A stretch of DNA of 64,000 nt from Chitinophagaceae bacterium (GCA_017853575.1 JAFMJI010000004.1:1-64000); one strand, 5' to 3'. Positions 1-9,317 are shown, counted from the first letter of the stretch. Notes: generated by a model from the letters alone, not told the origin. Translations and numbers: made by a program.

Positions 1-40
1 CCTTGTCCCTGCCTGACCGGCAGGTATGCCTTGTCCCTGC
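1..40. repeat. Palindromic mini-repeat inside the ABC-F coding region
   Basis: Bases 8-24 read CCTGCCTGACCGGCAGG, a hairpin with 6-bp arms CCTGCC/GGCAGG and a 5-base loop. It is flanked by a 12-bp direct repeat, ccttgtccctgc, at 1-12 and 29-40. The whole stretch stays in frame in the ABC-F gene, encoding a Gly/Gln-rich tail. The window edge may cut further units. Confidence 0.7.
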
Positions 41-1641
41 TTCGCCATCCGTTCCTTCCACTCCACCCACTCAGTATACCCACCTTTAAATTCTACAATC
101 TGCCCATCCACAATTTCCCAGATCTTGTTGGCAGTCTTTGAAATGAAATAACGATCGTGACTTACCAAAATCAAACTGCCTTCATATTTATCTAATGCAT
201 CAGCCAATAAATCTACCGAATGCATATCCAAGTGGTTAGTAGGTTCATCGAGCATCAGAAAATTTGCTTTGCTGATGATGGTTTTGGCCAGTGCAACACG
301 TGCCTTTTCTCCACCGCTCAACACTTTTATTCTCTTGTCAACATCATCCCCACTAAACAGAAAGCATCCCAATACGGTTCTTAATTCCATATCGGTTTTT
401 TTACTTCCTGCCATTTGCATCTCTTCCAAAATATTGTTGTTCAGATTCAAATGTTCCAACTGATGCTGTGCATAAAAGCTCTCATCAACATTATGCCCCC
501 AGGTTCTTTCCCCCTCAAAATTTTCTCGATCTGCAATAATTCTGAGCAGGGTAGACTTACCCTTTCCATTGGCACCAATCAATGCAATTTTATCTCCTCT
601 ATCAATTTCAGCACTGGCGTTGTTCAAGATTTCAATAGGACCAAAATGCTTTGATATATTTTTTAATGAGCAAATGATTTTGCCCGGAACTTTATCAACG
701 CTAAAATTGATGCGGATATTCGGACGTTCAATCGAAGCTTCTTCCAGCCTTTCTATTTTATCCAGCCTCTTCTGTACACTCTGCGCCTGTGCTGCTTTTG
801 ATGCTTTTGCTTTAAAACGCTCAATGAACCTTTCCTGCTGTCTGATAAAGTCCTGCTGATTTTCAAATGCTCTTTGTTGAAGCTCTAATCTTACCTGCTT
901 TTCTTTTTCATAAAAGCTGTAATTGCCTGAATAGATATGCAATTTTCTTTGATAGAGTTCAACAATTTTGTTGACCATCCTGTCCAGGAAATATTTATCG
1001 TGACTCACAATCACAACAGCTCCCTGGTAATGAACAAGGTATTTTTCCAACCATTCAATGGAGGGTAAATCAAGGTGGTTGGTTGGCTCATCAAGCATGA
1101 GTAAATCAGGCTGCATCAAAATCATTTTCGCCAACAACACCCTCATTCTCCATCCTCCACTAAATTCTTTATAAGGTCTTTGCAGATCTTCCTGACTGAA
1201 TCCTAATCCATGAAGCACATCTTCTGTCTTGTGTTCAATATTGTATCCATCCAATACATCCATCTCCTGGAGAAGATCCGTGTATAGGATGAGTTTCTTT
1301 TCGTCTTCATTTTTTTCGAGTTCCAATCCGAGAATTTCTATCTCTTGTTGAATCTGCAATACTCTTTCAAAAGCACCCATGGCAACTTTTAAGATGCTTT
1401 CATCTGTGTCAAAACTTAACAAGTCTTGATGGAGATAGCCAATGGTTGTAGTTCTACTTCTTTCTACAGTTCCTTTGCTGGGCAAATATTCTCCTGAGAG
1501 TAATTTTAGTAAAGTTGACTTTCCGGTTCCATTGTAACCAATCAAGCCAATCCTTTCTCCCGGATGGATATGCCAGGTAGCATCCTCCACAATGGCCCTT
1601 GCACCGAACTCGAATGTCATGTCTTGAAAACCTGCCAGCAT
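1..1641 (-). CDS. ABC-F family ATPase (3' end beyond window)
   Basis: A soluble duplicated ATP-binding cassette protein of the ABC-F class, which act on ribosomes rather than in membranes. The reading frame is open for 547 codons from ATG at 1641 to base 1, so the C-terminus is missing. The first cassette has Walker A GYNGTGKST (residues 35-43), signature FSGGW and LMLDEPTNHLD. A charged linker of about 80 residues (Gln/Arg/Lys-rich) follows. The second cassette has Walker A GANGKGKST, signature LSGGE and a second LMLDEPTNHLD. Two cassettes and no transmembrane segments support ABC-F over a transporter. Which subgroup (Uup/YheS/EttA-like or a resistance type) cannot be fixed from sequence alone. 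The last visible codons run through a palindromic repeat (bases 1-40) in the C-terminal tail. It is divergent from the receptor gene at 1705. Confidence 0.93.
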   Translation of the reverse strand, partial: MLAGFQDMTFEFGARAIVEDATWHIHPGERIGLIGYNGTGKSTLLKLLSGEYLPSKGTVERSRTTTIGYLHQDLLSFDTDESILKVAMGAFERVLQIQQEIEILGLELEKNEDEKKLILYTDLLQEMDVLDGYNIEHKTEDVLHGLGFSQEDLQRPYKEFSGGWRMRVLLAKMILMQPDLLMLDEPTNHLDLPSIEWLEKYLVHYQGAVVIVSHDKYFLDRMVNKIVELYQRKLHIYSGNYSFYEKEKQVRLELQQRAFENQQDFIRQQERFIERFKAKASKAAQAQSVQKRLDKIERLEEASIERPNIRINFSVDKVPGKIICSLKNISKHFGPIEILNNASAEIDRGDKIALIGANGKGKSTLLRIIADRENFEGERTWGHNVDESFYAQHQLEHLNLNNNILEEMQMAGSKKTDMELRTVLGCFLFSGDDVDKRIKVLSGGEKARVALAKTIISKANFLMLDEPTNHLDMHSVDLLADALDKYEGSLILVSHDRYFISKTANKIWEIVDGQIVEFKGGYTEWVEWKERMAKQGQGIPAGQAGTR

Positions 1642-1649
1642 ACAATGAA

Positions 1650-1682
1650 TTTGCGCCGCAAAGTTAGCATATTATACCTTTG
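1650..1682 (+). promoter_or_regulatory. Promoter of the TonB receptor gene
   Basis: A -7 box TACCTTTG (1675-1682) matches the Bacteroidota consensus TAnnTTTG. TTTG at 1650-1653 lies 21 bp upstream. The receptor ATG at 1705 is 22 bp downstream. It overlaps the opposing promoter of the ABC-F gene. Confidence 0.6.
1659..1666 (-). promoter_or_regulatory. -7 box of the ABC-F gene
   Basis: On the minus strand this reads TAACTTTG, a match to TAnnTTTG, 17 bp before the ABC-F ATG at 1641. It lies inside the spacer of the opposing receptor promoter, so the two promoters should compete for polymerase. Confidence 0.5.
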
Positions 1683-1704
1683 CACTTGAACATTCCATAG
1701 ATTC

Positions 1705-4074
1705 ATGTGTTGTAGAATTGTGTTTACCAGGTTTTCTTTTTTGGTCCTTTTAACCCTTTCCAACTTTCTTCAGGCCCAGGAAAAATTCACCATTTCCGGC
1801 TACATCAGGGATTCCCTAAGCCGTGAAACACTTATTGGGTCTACCATTCAAATCAAGGAACTATCCAGAGGCGTCAGCAGCAATCAATATGGATATTTTG
1901 CAATTACCCTTCCAAAAGGGGATTATTTGTTGGTTGCATCTTTCGTGGGGTATTATCCACTTGAAAAGAAAATCAAATTGGATGGTGATCTAGTGATTGA
2001 TTTTCCACTGATGTCGAAATCAAGTCTTTCTCAAGAGATTGTCATCAGCTCTAAAAAGCGAGATGCCAATATCAAAAATGCACAAATGGGACAGATTGAC
2101 CTGAGTATGAACAGGGCAAAATCAGTACCGGTTATTTTTGGTGAAGTAGATCCGCTTAAAATTTTGCAACTCTATCCAGGTGTTTCTAATGCCGGGGAAG
2201 GAAACAGCGGATTGTATGTAAGGGGAGGAGGTCCGGATCAAAACCTGATATTGCTGGATGATGCAGTAGTTTATAACTCCGGACATTTATTTGGATTCTT
2301 TTCCATTTTCAATGGAGATGCCATCAAGAATACAACATTGATCAAGGGCGGCATGCCTGCTCAATATGGGGGAAGGATATCCTCGGTGTTAGATGTATCC
2401 ATGAAGGAGGGCAATCTTGGTAAATATCAAGTCGAGGGAGGAATTGGAACCATTGCTTCCAGATTTTCAGTTCAGGGCCCACTTAAAAAAGATAAAGCTT
2501 CTTTTCTGTTATCCGGAAGAAGAACGTACATCGATGCTTTGATAAAACCCTTTATTAAAAAGGGAAGTCAGTTTGAAGGTTCAGGATATTATTTCTATGA
2601 TTTCAATGCAAAGTTCAATTATCGTTTTTCTTCAAAAGATAGGTTGTATTTGAGTGGATATTTCGGAAGAGATAAATTTGATTTCGTTAACAACAAACGA
2701 CAATTTGATGTAGAAGTTCCTTGGGGCAACTCTACACTTTCTGCCAGGTGGAATCATGTGTTTCACAAGAAGCTATTCATGAATACCACTGCGGTTTACA
2801 ATGATTATCAATTCTCATTGGGGGCTCTTCAAAACAGTTTCAAATTTGTTTTGTCTAGTGGGATTCGTGATCTCAATTTAAAGACAGACCTCGATCATTA
2901 TCTCACACCAGAACATAAACTGAAATACGGGGCCATATTCACCTACCACAAAATCAGCCCATCTGTTGCATCAGGACGACAAGACTCTATATTGTTTCAA
3001 CCTAACAATGCGCAAACCAAATTTGCCAATGAATTCGGTGTCTATGCACAGGATGATTGGGAGCTCGGCAAGAATTTGAAAATCAACTATGGTCTGAGAT
3101 GGAGTGCTTTTCAGCAATTAGGTCCTTATACAAAATATACGACTGATCCAAATGGAAACAGGTTGGATAGTTTGAAATATGATCCCAGCTCTATTGTAAA
3201 AACATACAATGGTTTGGAGCCAAGGGTGACCATGAGGTATTCTCTGAATGAAGAGACATCTATTAAAGGATCTATATCCCGCAACAGACAATACCTGCAT
3301 TTGGTAAGCAATGCCGGAACTACACTTCCTACAGATGTTTGGGTGCCAAGCACACTCGCCGTAAAACCACAACTATCATGGCAATACTCAACGGGTTTGT
3401 TCAAAAATTTTAAGGACAACTCGTTTGAAACATCCGTAGAGCTTTATTACAAATCAATGCAAAATCAGATTGAATACAGAGAGGGATTTACTCCATCCAT
3501 CAAAGATCCTGAGGAAGATTTTGTTTTTGGGAAAGGCTGGAGTTATGGAACTGAGTTTTTTATTAATAAAACGAAAGGGAAATTTACAGGTTGGATTGGA
3601 TATACGCTCGCCTGGACATGGCGCAAGTTTCCAAATTTGAACAATGGAAATAAATATCCCGCCAAATATGACAGAAGGCATGATTTGTCGGTTGTAGGAA
3701 TTTATGAAATCAATCCGCTTTGGAAATTGTCTACTGTTTTTGTGTATGCTACAGGAAATGCGACTTCGCTTCCTGAAAAGTTTTATTTGATTGAAGGTGT
3801 GCTAACACAACAGTTCAGCAGGATCAATCAATACAGGTTGGCGCCTTATCACAGATTGGATTTTTCAGCAACCTATTCACCAGTACCAAAGAAAGAAAGA
3901 AAATGGCAAAGCAGCTGGGTGTTTAGCATCTACAACGCATACAGCAGAAAAAATCCATACTTCTATTACTTTAATCAAACGGGAAGTGCATTTGCTGGGA
4001 CTTTGCAGGTGCAGGCAAAACAGGTGTCGCTGTTTCCTATCATCCCTTCTGTTACATATAATTTTAAATTCTAG
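1705..4074 (+). CDS. TonB-dependent receptor with N-terminal carboxypeptidase-like domain
   Basis: A 789-residue outer-membrane receptor, expected to take up a ligand with energy from TonB-ExbBD. The N-terminus is a signal peptide (hydrophobic to about residue 24, ending FLQAQ). A carboxypeptidase-regulatory-like beta-sandwich follows (about 28-110; ISGYIRDSLSRETLIGSTI). Then comes a plug domain (about 130-240; YVRGGGPDQNLILLDD) and a beta barrel ending in the aromatic terminus YNFKF. At about 790 residues it is shorter than SusC proteins and has no SusD partner nearby, so the ligand is unknown. It stands alone. Its stop codon abuts the stop of the convergent gene at 4075 with no spacer. I see no hairpin terminator between the two. 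Confidence 0.9.
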   Translation: MCCRIVFTRFSFLVLLTLSNFLQAQEKFTISGYIRDSLSRETLIGSTIQIKELSRGVSSNQYGYFAITLPKGDYLLVASFVGYYPLEKKIKLDGDLVIDFPLMSKSSLSQEIVISSKKRDANIKNAQMGQIDLSMNRAKSVPVIFGEVDPLKILQLYPGVSNAGEGNSGLYVRGGGPDQNLILLDDAVVYNSGHLFGFFSIFNGDAIKNTTLIKGGMPAQYGGRISSVLDVSMKEGNLGKYQVEGGIGTIASRFSVQGPLKKDKASFLLSGRRTYIDALIKPFIKKGSQFEGSGYYFYDFNAKFNYRFSSKDRLYLSGYFGRDKFDFVNNKRQFDVEVPWGNSTLSARWNHVFHKKLFMNTTAVYNDYQFSLGALQNSFKFVLSSGIRDLNLKTDLDHYLTPEHKLKYGAIFTYHKISPSVASGRQDSILFQPNNAQTKFANEFGVYAQDDWELGKNLKINYGLRWSAFQQLGPYTKYTTDPNGNRLDSLKYDPSSIVKTYNGLEPRVTMRYSLNEETSIKGSISRNRQYLHLVSNAGTTLPTDVWVPSTLAVKPQLSWQYSTGLFKNFKDNSFETSVELYYKSMQNQIEYREGFTPSIKDPEEDFVFGKGWSYGTEFFINKTKGKFTGWIGYTLAWTWRKFPNLNNGNKYPAKYDRRHDLSVVGIYEINPLWKLSTVFVYATGNATSLPEKFYLIEGVLTQQFSRINQYRLAPYHRLDFSATYSPVPKKERKWQSSWVFSIYNAYSRKNPYFYYFNQTGSAFAGTLQVQAKQVSLFPIIPSVTYNFKF

Positions 4075-5181
4075 CTAACGCTTGAGTTTAAACCTAACTG
4101 CTCCACTTGTTTGTTCTGTGGATGTTACATTGATTTCGTAGCGTTTGTTTTTTGCTTGAACGATCATCAATGCAGTATTTGGCGGAATAGAACCGAGATT
4201 TTCAGCATACATGATGATATCATACACATCATTGTCATCATCAAGATTTAATTGTATGTTGATGGGTTTTGCGGTGAGTCTTTTTTTAGAAACAATTAGT
4301 TTATCATTCAGGTAAATGGAAACTGTATCTCCATCAATTTGACCATTGTCGTAAATATCAATGGTTATTTTTTCATCTTCTATTTCAATTGTCTTTAAAA
4401 TCTGATATGTTCTATTGGATATTCTTTCTTTTGGAGGGGCAAAGCTTTCTCTTATTTTTTTGGGCTCTTCAATGGAGATAATTTTTTCATCAATATTTTT
4501 TTCAGCAACTGCAGGTGCTGCTTTTTGCTCAATTGGATTTCGTGGTAAAATTTTCTTTTGGATTGTTTTTTGCGTAACCGATGGTTTTTTCTGAACAGTT
4601 GCTTGTTTTGAAGCAGTGGAATTAGTTGGTGCAGATGTAACAGGTTTTTTTACAGGTTGCTTAGGTTGTTCAATTGTTTTGACTGTTTCTGTGGGCTTAA
4701 TTTTTTCCAATATTTTTCTTTCAAACACCGAAGATCCAGTACCGCAATTGCTCCCTTTTTCTGCAGGTCCCCATTTTCCTTCCAGTGTTTCTTTGTTTCC
4801 CTGTTTGAAATAAGAGAGACTGTGAATTTGTAGGCAGTTTTGAAAATCTGGTGGAGTATTTGATTTGATCTTTTCGGTCTCGGTAATAGTCAATGATTTA
4901 CTGCCTGCTTCATAATTCCCTTTCAGTTTACATATGACAAAGTATCTCTTCCCAGCAATGGGGAAATATGTATATGAATAACCGGTAATATTGCTTCCAT
5001 TCACATCTATCTCAAGCACATATTCTGTTTGTGCATCAGATGGATCTTCTTTTGAAGTAAAACTGCCTATCCATTGTCCGCTTAGTTTTTGTGCAATGAC
5101 TTGAGATCCGCCTAAGGAACAAAGATTGAAAATCGCAGTAATTGCCAGAAACCTGAGTAGAATTCTATTCAAACGCTGCAT
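4075..5181 (-). CDS. Secreted protein of unknown function
   Basis: A 368-residue protein with an N-terminal signal sequence (hydrophobic residues about 8-30, ending VIAQ). The first part, to about residue 150, looks like a small beta-rich domain that opens with GQWIGSFTSKEDPSDAQTEY and carries several Cys. A low-complexity linker rich in Pro, Lys, Thr and Gln spans about 165-255. The C-terminal domain (about 265-368) contains IDIYDNGQIDGDTVSIYLN, a pattern I associate with conserved but unassigned C-terminal domains of exported Bacteroidota proteins. Location is probably periplasmic or surface. I do not recognise a function. It is divergent from thrS and convergent with the receptor gene. Confidence 0.75.
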   Translation of the reverse strand: MQRLNRILLRFLAITAIFNLCSLGGSQVIAQKLSGQWIGSFTSKEDPSDAQTEYVLEIDVNGSNITGYSYTYFPIAGKRYFVICKLKGNYEAGSKSLTITETEKIKSNTPPDFQNCLQIHSLSYFKQGNKETLEGKWGPAEKGSNCGTGSSVFERKILEKIKPTETVKTIEQPKQPVKKPVTSAPTNSTASKQATVQKKPSVTQKTIQKKILPRNPIEQKAAPAVAEKNIDEKIISIEEPKKIRESFAPPKERISNRTYQILKTIEIEDEKITIDIYDNGQIDGDTVSIYLNDKLIVSKKRLTAKPINIQLNLDDDNDVYDIIMYAENLGSIPPNTALMIVQAKNKRYEINVTSTEQTSGAVRFKLKR

Positions 5182-5240
5182 TTTTTTGTGAACAACCGCA
5201 AATTATCCCGAATTGAAGCTGGGCTTACCCAATAGTTCGT

Positions 5241-5248
5241 TAAATTTG
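5241..5248 (+). promoter_or_regulatory. -7 box of thrS
   Basis: TAAATTTG matches TAnnTTTG and sits 35 bp before the thrS ATG. The nearest TTG upstream (5213-5215) is 25 bp away, longer than ideal, so the -33 element is weak. Confidence 0.45.
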
Positions 5249-5283
5249 CAGTCTAAAAAATTGGTAAAAATCTACCTTAAACC

Positions 5284-7218
5284 ATGATCAATATTAGGTT
5301 TCCAGATGGTGCAGTAAGAAGTTATGCCAAAGGGATTACTCCCATGGCAATCGCTAAAAGCATAGCTGAGGGGTTGGCTAAAAAAGTCATAGCAGCATCT
5401 ATTGATGGTGTTGTTAAAGATGCATCCACTCCATTGAATACAGACTGCGAAATCAAATTGTTGACTTGGGATGATACAGATGGTAAATCAACTTTCTGGC
5501 ATTCTTCAGCGCACCTCCTGGCTGAAGCGGTAGAAGCCACTTTTCCAGGTGTAAAATTCTGGGTTGGTCCTGCTATCGACAAAGGTTTTTACTACGACAT
5601 GGATCTGGGGGGAAGACATATTTCTGAGGAAGAACTTCATTCACTTGAGAAAAAGATGGATGAACTGTCAAAGAAAAACAGTGAATATATCCGCAAGGAA
5701 ATTTCCAAAGCAGATGCGGTTGCTTATTTCACTGAAAAAGGTGATGAGTATAAATTGGATCTTTTGTCTGGCTTAAATGACGGTGAAATTACATTCTATA
5801 CACAAGGCGACTTTACCGATCTCTGCAGAGGTCCGCATATTCCGCACACAGGACTCATCAAGGCGATCAAACTTACATCTATTGCTGGTGCCTATTGGAA
5901 AGGAGATGAAAAAAATAAACAGTTAACACGCATATATGGCGTGAGTTTCCCTAATCAAAAAGAATTGGATGAGCATTTGCAAATGCTTGAGGAAGCCAAG
6001 AAAAGAGATCACAGAAAATTGGGAAAGGAATTAGGAATTTTCACTTTCGATGATGATGTTGGTCCAGGGTTGCCTCTTTGGATGCCCAATGGTACAATCA
6101 TAATTGAGGAATTGGAAAAACTTGCAAAGGAAACTGAATTATCTGCAGGGTATAAGCGTGTTGTAACGCCGCATATCGCCAAAGAGAGCATGTATTTGAC
6201 AAGTGGGCACCTGCCATACTATCAAGACAGCATGTATCCTCCCATGGAACTTGAAGGTGTGAAATACTACCTCAAGGCTATGAATTGTCCTCATCACCAT
6301 AAAATATTCTCCGCTGAAAGCAGATCATATAAAGATCTTCCTTTGCGTTTAGCTGAATATGGAACATGTTATCGTTATGAGCAGAGTGGTGAATTATTTG
6401 GTTTGATGCGTGTGAGGTGCCTCCATATGAATGATGCGCATATTTATTGTTCAAAGGATGATTTTGCCAGTGAGTTTAGGGCTGTGAATGATATGTACAT
6501 CAAGTATTTCAAAATATTTGGCATTGATAAATATGTAATGCGTTTGAGTTTGCATGATCCTGCAAAACTCGGACAGAAATACATTGATGAACCTGAACTT
6601 TGGAAAGAGACAGAGGAAATGGTGCGTCAGGTTTTAGTTGATTCAAAAATTCCATACGTAGAAGTTCCTGATGAGGGTGCTTTTTATGGTCCAAAGATTG
6701 ATGTTCAAATTTGGAGTGCCATCGGAAGAGAATTTACATTAGCAACCAATCAAGTTGATTTTGCTCAAGGCAGAAGATTCGGTCTTCAATATACCAACCG
6801 TGAAAATCAATCAGAAACTCCATTGATTATTCACAGGGCTCCACTGGGTACCCATGAAAGATTCATCGGATTCTTGCTTGAGCATTATGCAGGTAAATTC
6901 CCTTTATGGTTGGCTCCTGTTCAAGTAAAAGTGCTTCCAATCAGTGATAAGTTTAACCAATATGCTTCTGAGGTAACTCAAAAATTGCTGAGTCTTGGCA
7001 TTCGAGCTGAGTTGGACGACCGAGGAGAAAAAATTGGAAAGAAAATCAGAGATACAGAATTGTTGAAAGTGCCTTATATGTTTGTGATTGGTGAAAAAGA
7101 ACAAACTGAAGGAATTGTTTCTGTTAGGCGTCAGGGCAAGGGTGATGCTGGTCAGTTCCCACTTTCAGAAATATTGACTACCTTAACATCCGAAATACAA
7201 AACCGGCATTCAAATTAA
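5284..7218 (+). CDS. thrS: Threonyl-tRNA synthetase
   Basis: This cytoplasmic class II enzyme charges tRNA-Thr and edits mischarged Ser-tRNA. The protein is 644 residues, the usual full length. In order: a TGS domain (1-62), the editing domain with HSSAH (about 76-80) and the distant zinc-type Cys/His pair in LCRGPHIPHTG, the catalytic core with MNCPHHHKIF and RYEQSGELFGLMRVR (motif 2), motif 3 in LGTHERFIGFLLEHY, and the anticodon-binding domain from about residue 540. infC follows after 59 bp and is probably co-transcribed, as in many bacteria. Confidence 0.98.
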   Translation: MINIRFPDGAVRSYAKGITPMAIAKSIAEGLAKKVIAASIDGVVKDASTPLNTDCEIKLLTWDDTDGKSTFWHSSAHLLAEAVEATFPGVKFWVGPAIDKGFYYDMDLGGRHISEEELHSLEKKMDELSKKNSEYIRKEISKADAVAYFTEKGDEYKLDLLSGLNDGEITFYTQGDFTDLCRGPHIPHTGLIKAIKLTSIAGAYWKGDEKNKQLTRIYGVSFPNQKELDEHLQMLEEAKKRDHRKLGKELGIFTFDDDVGPGLPLWMPNGTIIIEELEKLAKETELSAGYKRVVTPHIAKESMYLTSGHLPYYQDSMYPPMELEGVKYYLKAMNCPHHHKIFSAESRSYKDLPLRLAEYGTCYRYEQSGELFGLMRVRCLHMNDAHIYCSKDDFASEFRAVNDMYIKYFKIFGIDKYVMRLSLHDPAKLGQKYIDEPELWKETEEMVRQVLVDSKIPYVEVPDEGAFYGPKIDVQIWSAIGREFTLATNQVDFAQGRRFGLQYTNRENQSETPLIIHRAPLGTHERFIGFLLEHYAGKFPLWLAPVQVKVLPISDKFNQYASEVTQKLLSLGIRAELDDRGEKIGKKIRDTELLKVPYMFVIGEKEQTEGIVSVRRQGKGDAGQFPLSEILTTLTSEIQNRHSN

Positions 7219-7277
7219 ATTTAAAAAGCAGAAATAACAACTTCCTCCTGTTGCCGTCAGGATAGTTGTACGAGACT

Positions 7278-7889
7278 ATGGCATTACCAAACAGACCCAA
7301 TTACCAAGGTTCAGGTGGACCAAGAGGTAAGTTTGCACCGAGAAAAGAAGCAGAACATCGTATCAATCATTTCATCAGAGTTCCACAAGTTAGATTAGTT
7401 GGCGACAATGTAACCATGGGTGTTTATCCTACCCAAGAAGCATTGAAAATAGCTCAACAACAACAGTTGGATTTGGTAGAAATTTCTCCACAAGCAGATC
7501 CTCCGGTTTGTAAGGTCATTGATTACAACAAGTTCCTATACGACAAGAAGAGGAAAGAAAAGGAAATGAAAGCCAAAAGTAAAACAGCTGAGTTAAAAGA
7601 AATTCGTTTTACTCCTGGTACAGATGACCATGATTTTGATTTCAAAGCTCGTCATGCTGAGAACTTCCTAAAAGAAGGGAACAAGGTAAAAGCATATGTT
7701 CAATTCAAAGGCCGTGCTATCCAATTTAAAGAAAGAGGAGAGTTGGTTTTATTGAAATTTGCTGAACGCTTAGCGGAAATAGGCCAGGTAGAAGGCCTAC
7801 CGAAGTTGGAAGGTAAAAGAATGTTGATGGTGATAGCTCCTAAGTCGCAGAAAAAGAAATCAACGGGCGGATCAGCTGCTTCAGAATAA
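7278..7889 (+). CDS. infC: Translation initiation factor IF-3
   Basis: IF-3 binds the 30S subunit, checks the initiator tRNA and blocks premature subunit joining. Residues after the basic leader carry the N-domain (RVPQVRLVGDN, QEALKIAQQQQLDLVEISPQADPPVCKVIDYNKFLYD). A helical linker follows, then the C-domain (KEIRFTPGTDDHDFDFKARHAENFL and the GRAIQFKERGELVL region). An in-frame TAG lies at 7263, so only TTG at 7266 or ATG at 7278 can start it. I chose ATG, giving 203 residues. It follows thrS, but rpmI and rplT, which usually come next, are absent; the next gene is convergent. Confidence 0.96.
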   Translation: MALPNRPNYQGSGGPRGKFAPRKEAEHRINHFIRVPQVRLVGDNVTMGVYPTQEALKIAQQQQLDLVEISPQADPPVCKVIDYNKFLYDKKRKEKEMKAKSKTAELKEIRFTPGTDDHDFDFKARHAENFLKEGNKVKAYVQFKGRAIQFKERGELVLLKFAERLAEIGQVEGLPKLEGKRMLMVIAPKSQKKKSTGGSAASE

Positions 7890-7897
7890 TTTCCCTT

Positions 7898-9241
7898 TTA
7901 AATATTGCTTCCTTTTTTCCATTTACCACTTCGTAGGTAAAGAAAGGATAGTGTAAAAATGGATAGCCAATACACCCATTCTGATCCCCATCCCCATACA
8001 ATGGAAAGGTTGTATACTTCCATCACTAGATAGACATAAACACAGTAAAGAATGATGGTAAAAATTTCAATCAACAGATTGATTTTTGTGTTTCCTGTAC
8101 CTGTTACTGCATTGAGACAAATGGTGGATACCGACATAAAAAGGATGGCAATGCATACAACCCTGAAAACAGGAATTGCTAATAAAAGAAATGCAGGATC
8201 CTGATTGAACAATCCTAGAATTTGACGTGCAAAAAATTGCAATGGAATAAACATTACAAGTGTTGATCCAAGACTTAATGTGACAATCTTTTTGATGAGC
8301 AAGTTTACTTTATCTTGTAGGCCTTGACCAATGATATTTGATACCATTGTATTTGAGGTTGCGGCAAAAGCCCAAATAAATATTCCAAAAAAGCCAAACA
8401 TCAACCTCATAACTTGACTGACATCTAAGGCAAGACTGCCATCATGAGAGACAAGTATGAAGAAGAATTCCCAACTGACAATGCTAATGGCATATTGTAA
8501 AATCAATGGGGATGATTGTACCAATATTGTTTTGGTTGAAGACCAGTTGAATTTCATGTTTTCAAAAAGTCCAAAGCGGCTCGACATTCCCTTGATACCA
8601 ATCACCAAAAAAACAACGCCCATTCCGAGGAATTCAGCAATAATACTTGCATAAGCGGCACCATTGAAACCAATTTTTGGTAAACCAAGATTGCCAAAAA
8701 TTAAGCCGTAGTCTAATACAATATTTGAAATCGTTTCAGCCAGTGTACCATAGATCAATAATTTGCTTTGGTTGGTGCCTACAAGTAATCCATTTCTCAT
8801 CTGATACAAGTATAAAAATGGAAGTCCCCAGATCCTGATTCTCAAAAAATCAATGGTCGGTTGATAGATATCCTCGTTGGTGAATTTTTTGAATACAATT
8901 GGGGCGGCTGTATGGGTAATAACAATTCCAAAAATGGCAATGAAAAAACTGATATAAACACTCTGAATGAATAGACTTCCAATTTCTTTTAACCTGTCCT
9001 GTCCGGCCCTTCTTGAAATCAATGCCTGCAGACCATTGTTGAGACCGAATCCGATTACTGAAAATATCAAATAATATACACCTGTTACACCTGAGGCCCC
9101 CAAATAGCCTTCACCCAACTGAGACAGAAAAAAGCTGTTGATCAGAAAATTAAATTGTGGAACCAGTATCGCGAAACTGATGGGAAGCGACATCTGGAGG
9201 ATTTGTTTATAGCTAACTTCTAATTTTAAGCTTTCACTCAT
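7898..9241 (-). CDS. MATE family efflux transporter
   Basis: An inner-membrane drug or metabolite antiporter of the multidrug and toxin extrusion family. From ATG at 9241 it has 447 residues, typical for MATE; the frame extends 8 codons further to a TTG at 9265, which I reject. About 12 hydrophobic segments are visible in two repeated halves. The N-terminal half begins LQMSLPISFAILVPQFNFLINSFFLSQLGEG, a pattern close to the MATE start. The substrate and coupling ion cannot be read from sequence. It is convergent with infC (8 bp apart) and divergent from the DUF3822 gene. Confidence 0.9.
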   Translation of the reverse strand: MSESLKLEVSYKQILQMSLPISFAILVPQFNFLINSFFLSQLGEGYLGASGVTGVYYLIFSVIGFGLNNGLQALISRRAGQDRLKEIGSLFIQSVYISFFIAIFGIVITHTAAPIVFKKFTNEDIYQPTIDFLRIRIWGLPFLYLYQMRNGLLVGTNQSKLLIYGTLAETISNIVLDYGLIFGNLGLPKIGFNGAAYASIIAEFLGMGVVFLVIGIKGMSSRFGLFENMKFNWSSTKTILVQSSPLILQYAISIVSWEFFFILVSHDGSLALDVSQVMRLMFGFFGIFIWAFAATSNTMVSNIIGQGLQDKVNLLIKKIVTLSLGSTLVMFIPLQFFARQILGLFNQDPAFLLLAIPVFRVVCIAILFMSVSTICLNAVTGTGNTKINLLIEIFTIILYCVYVYLVMEVYNLSIVWGWGSEWVYWLSIFTLSFLYLRSGKWKKGSNI

Positions 9242-9305
9242 AGGGTTATTAAAAACTGGCGGCAAAGTAAGTTATTCTGGCCATCTGATTCATACCCAAA
9301 AGCAT

Positions 9306-9313
9306 TAAATTTG
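9306..9313 (+). promoter_or_regulatory. -7 box in front of the DUF3822-rsmD run
   Basis: TAAATTTG is a full match to TAnnTTTG. It ends only 4 bp before the ATG at 9318, so transcription would start at or next to that codon. No clear TTG stands at the -33 position. This box bears on which start codon the downstream gene uses. Confidence 0.45.
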
Positions 9314-9317
9314 TTCT

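Noticed and set aside
1454-1645. 63-codon minus-strand frame at the window start
   Set aside because: It is another frame of the ABC-F gene, which is open for 547 codons.
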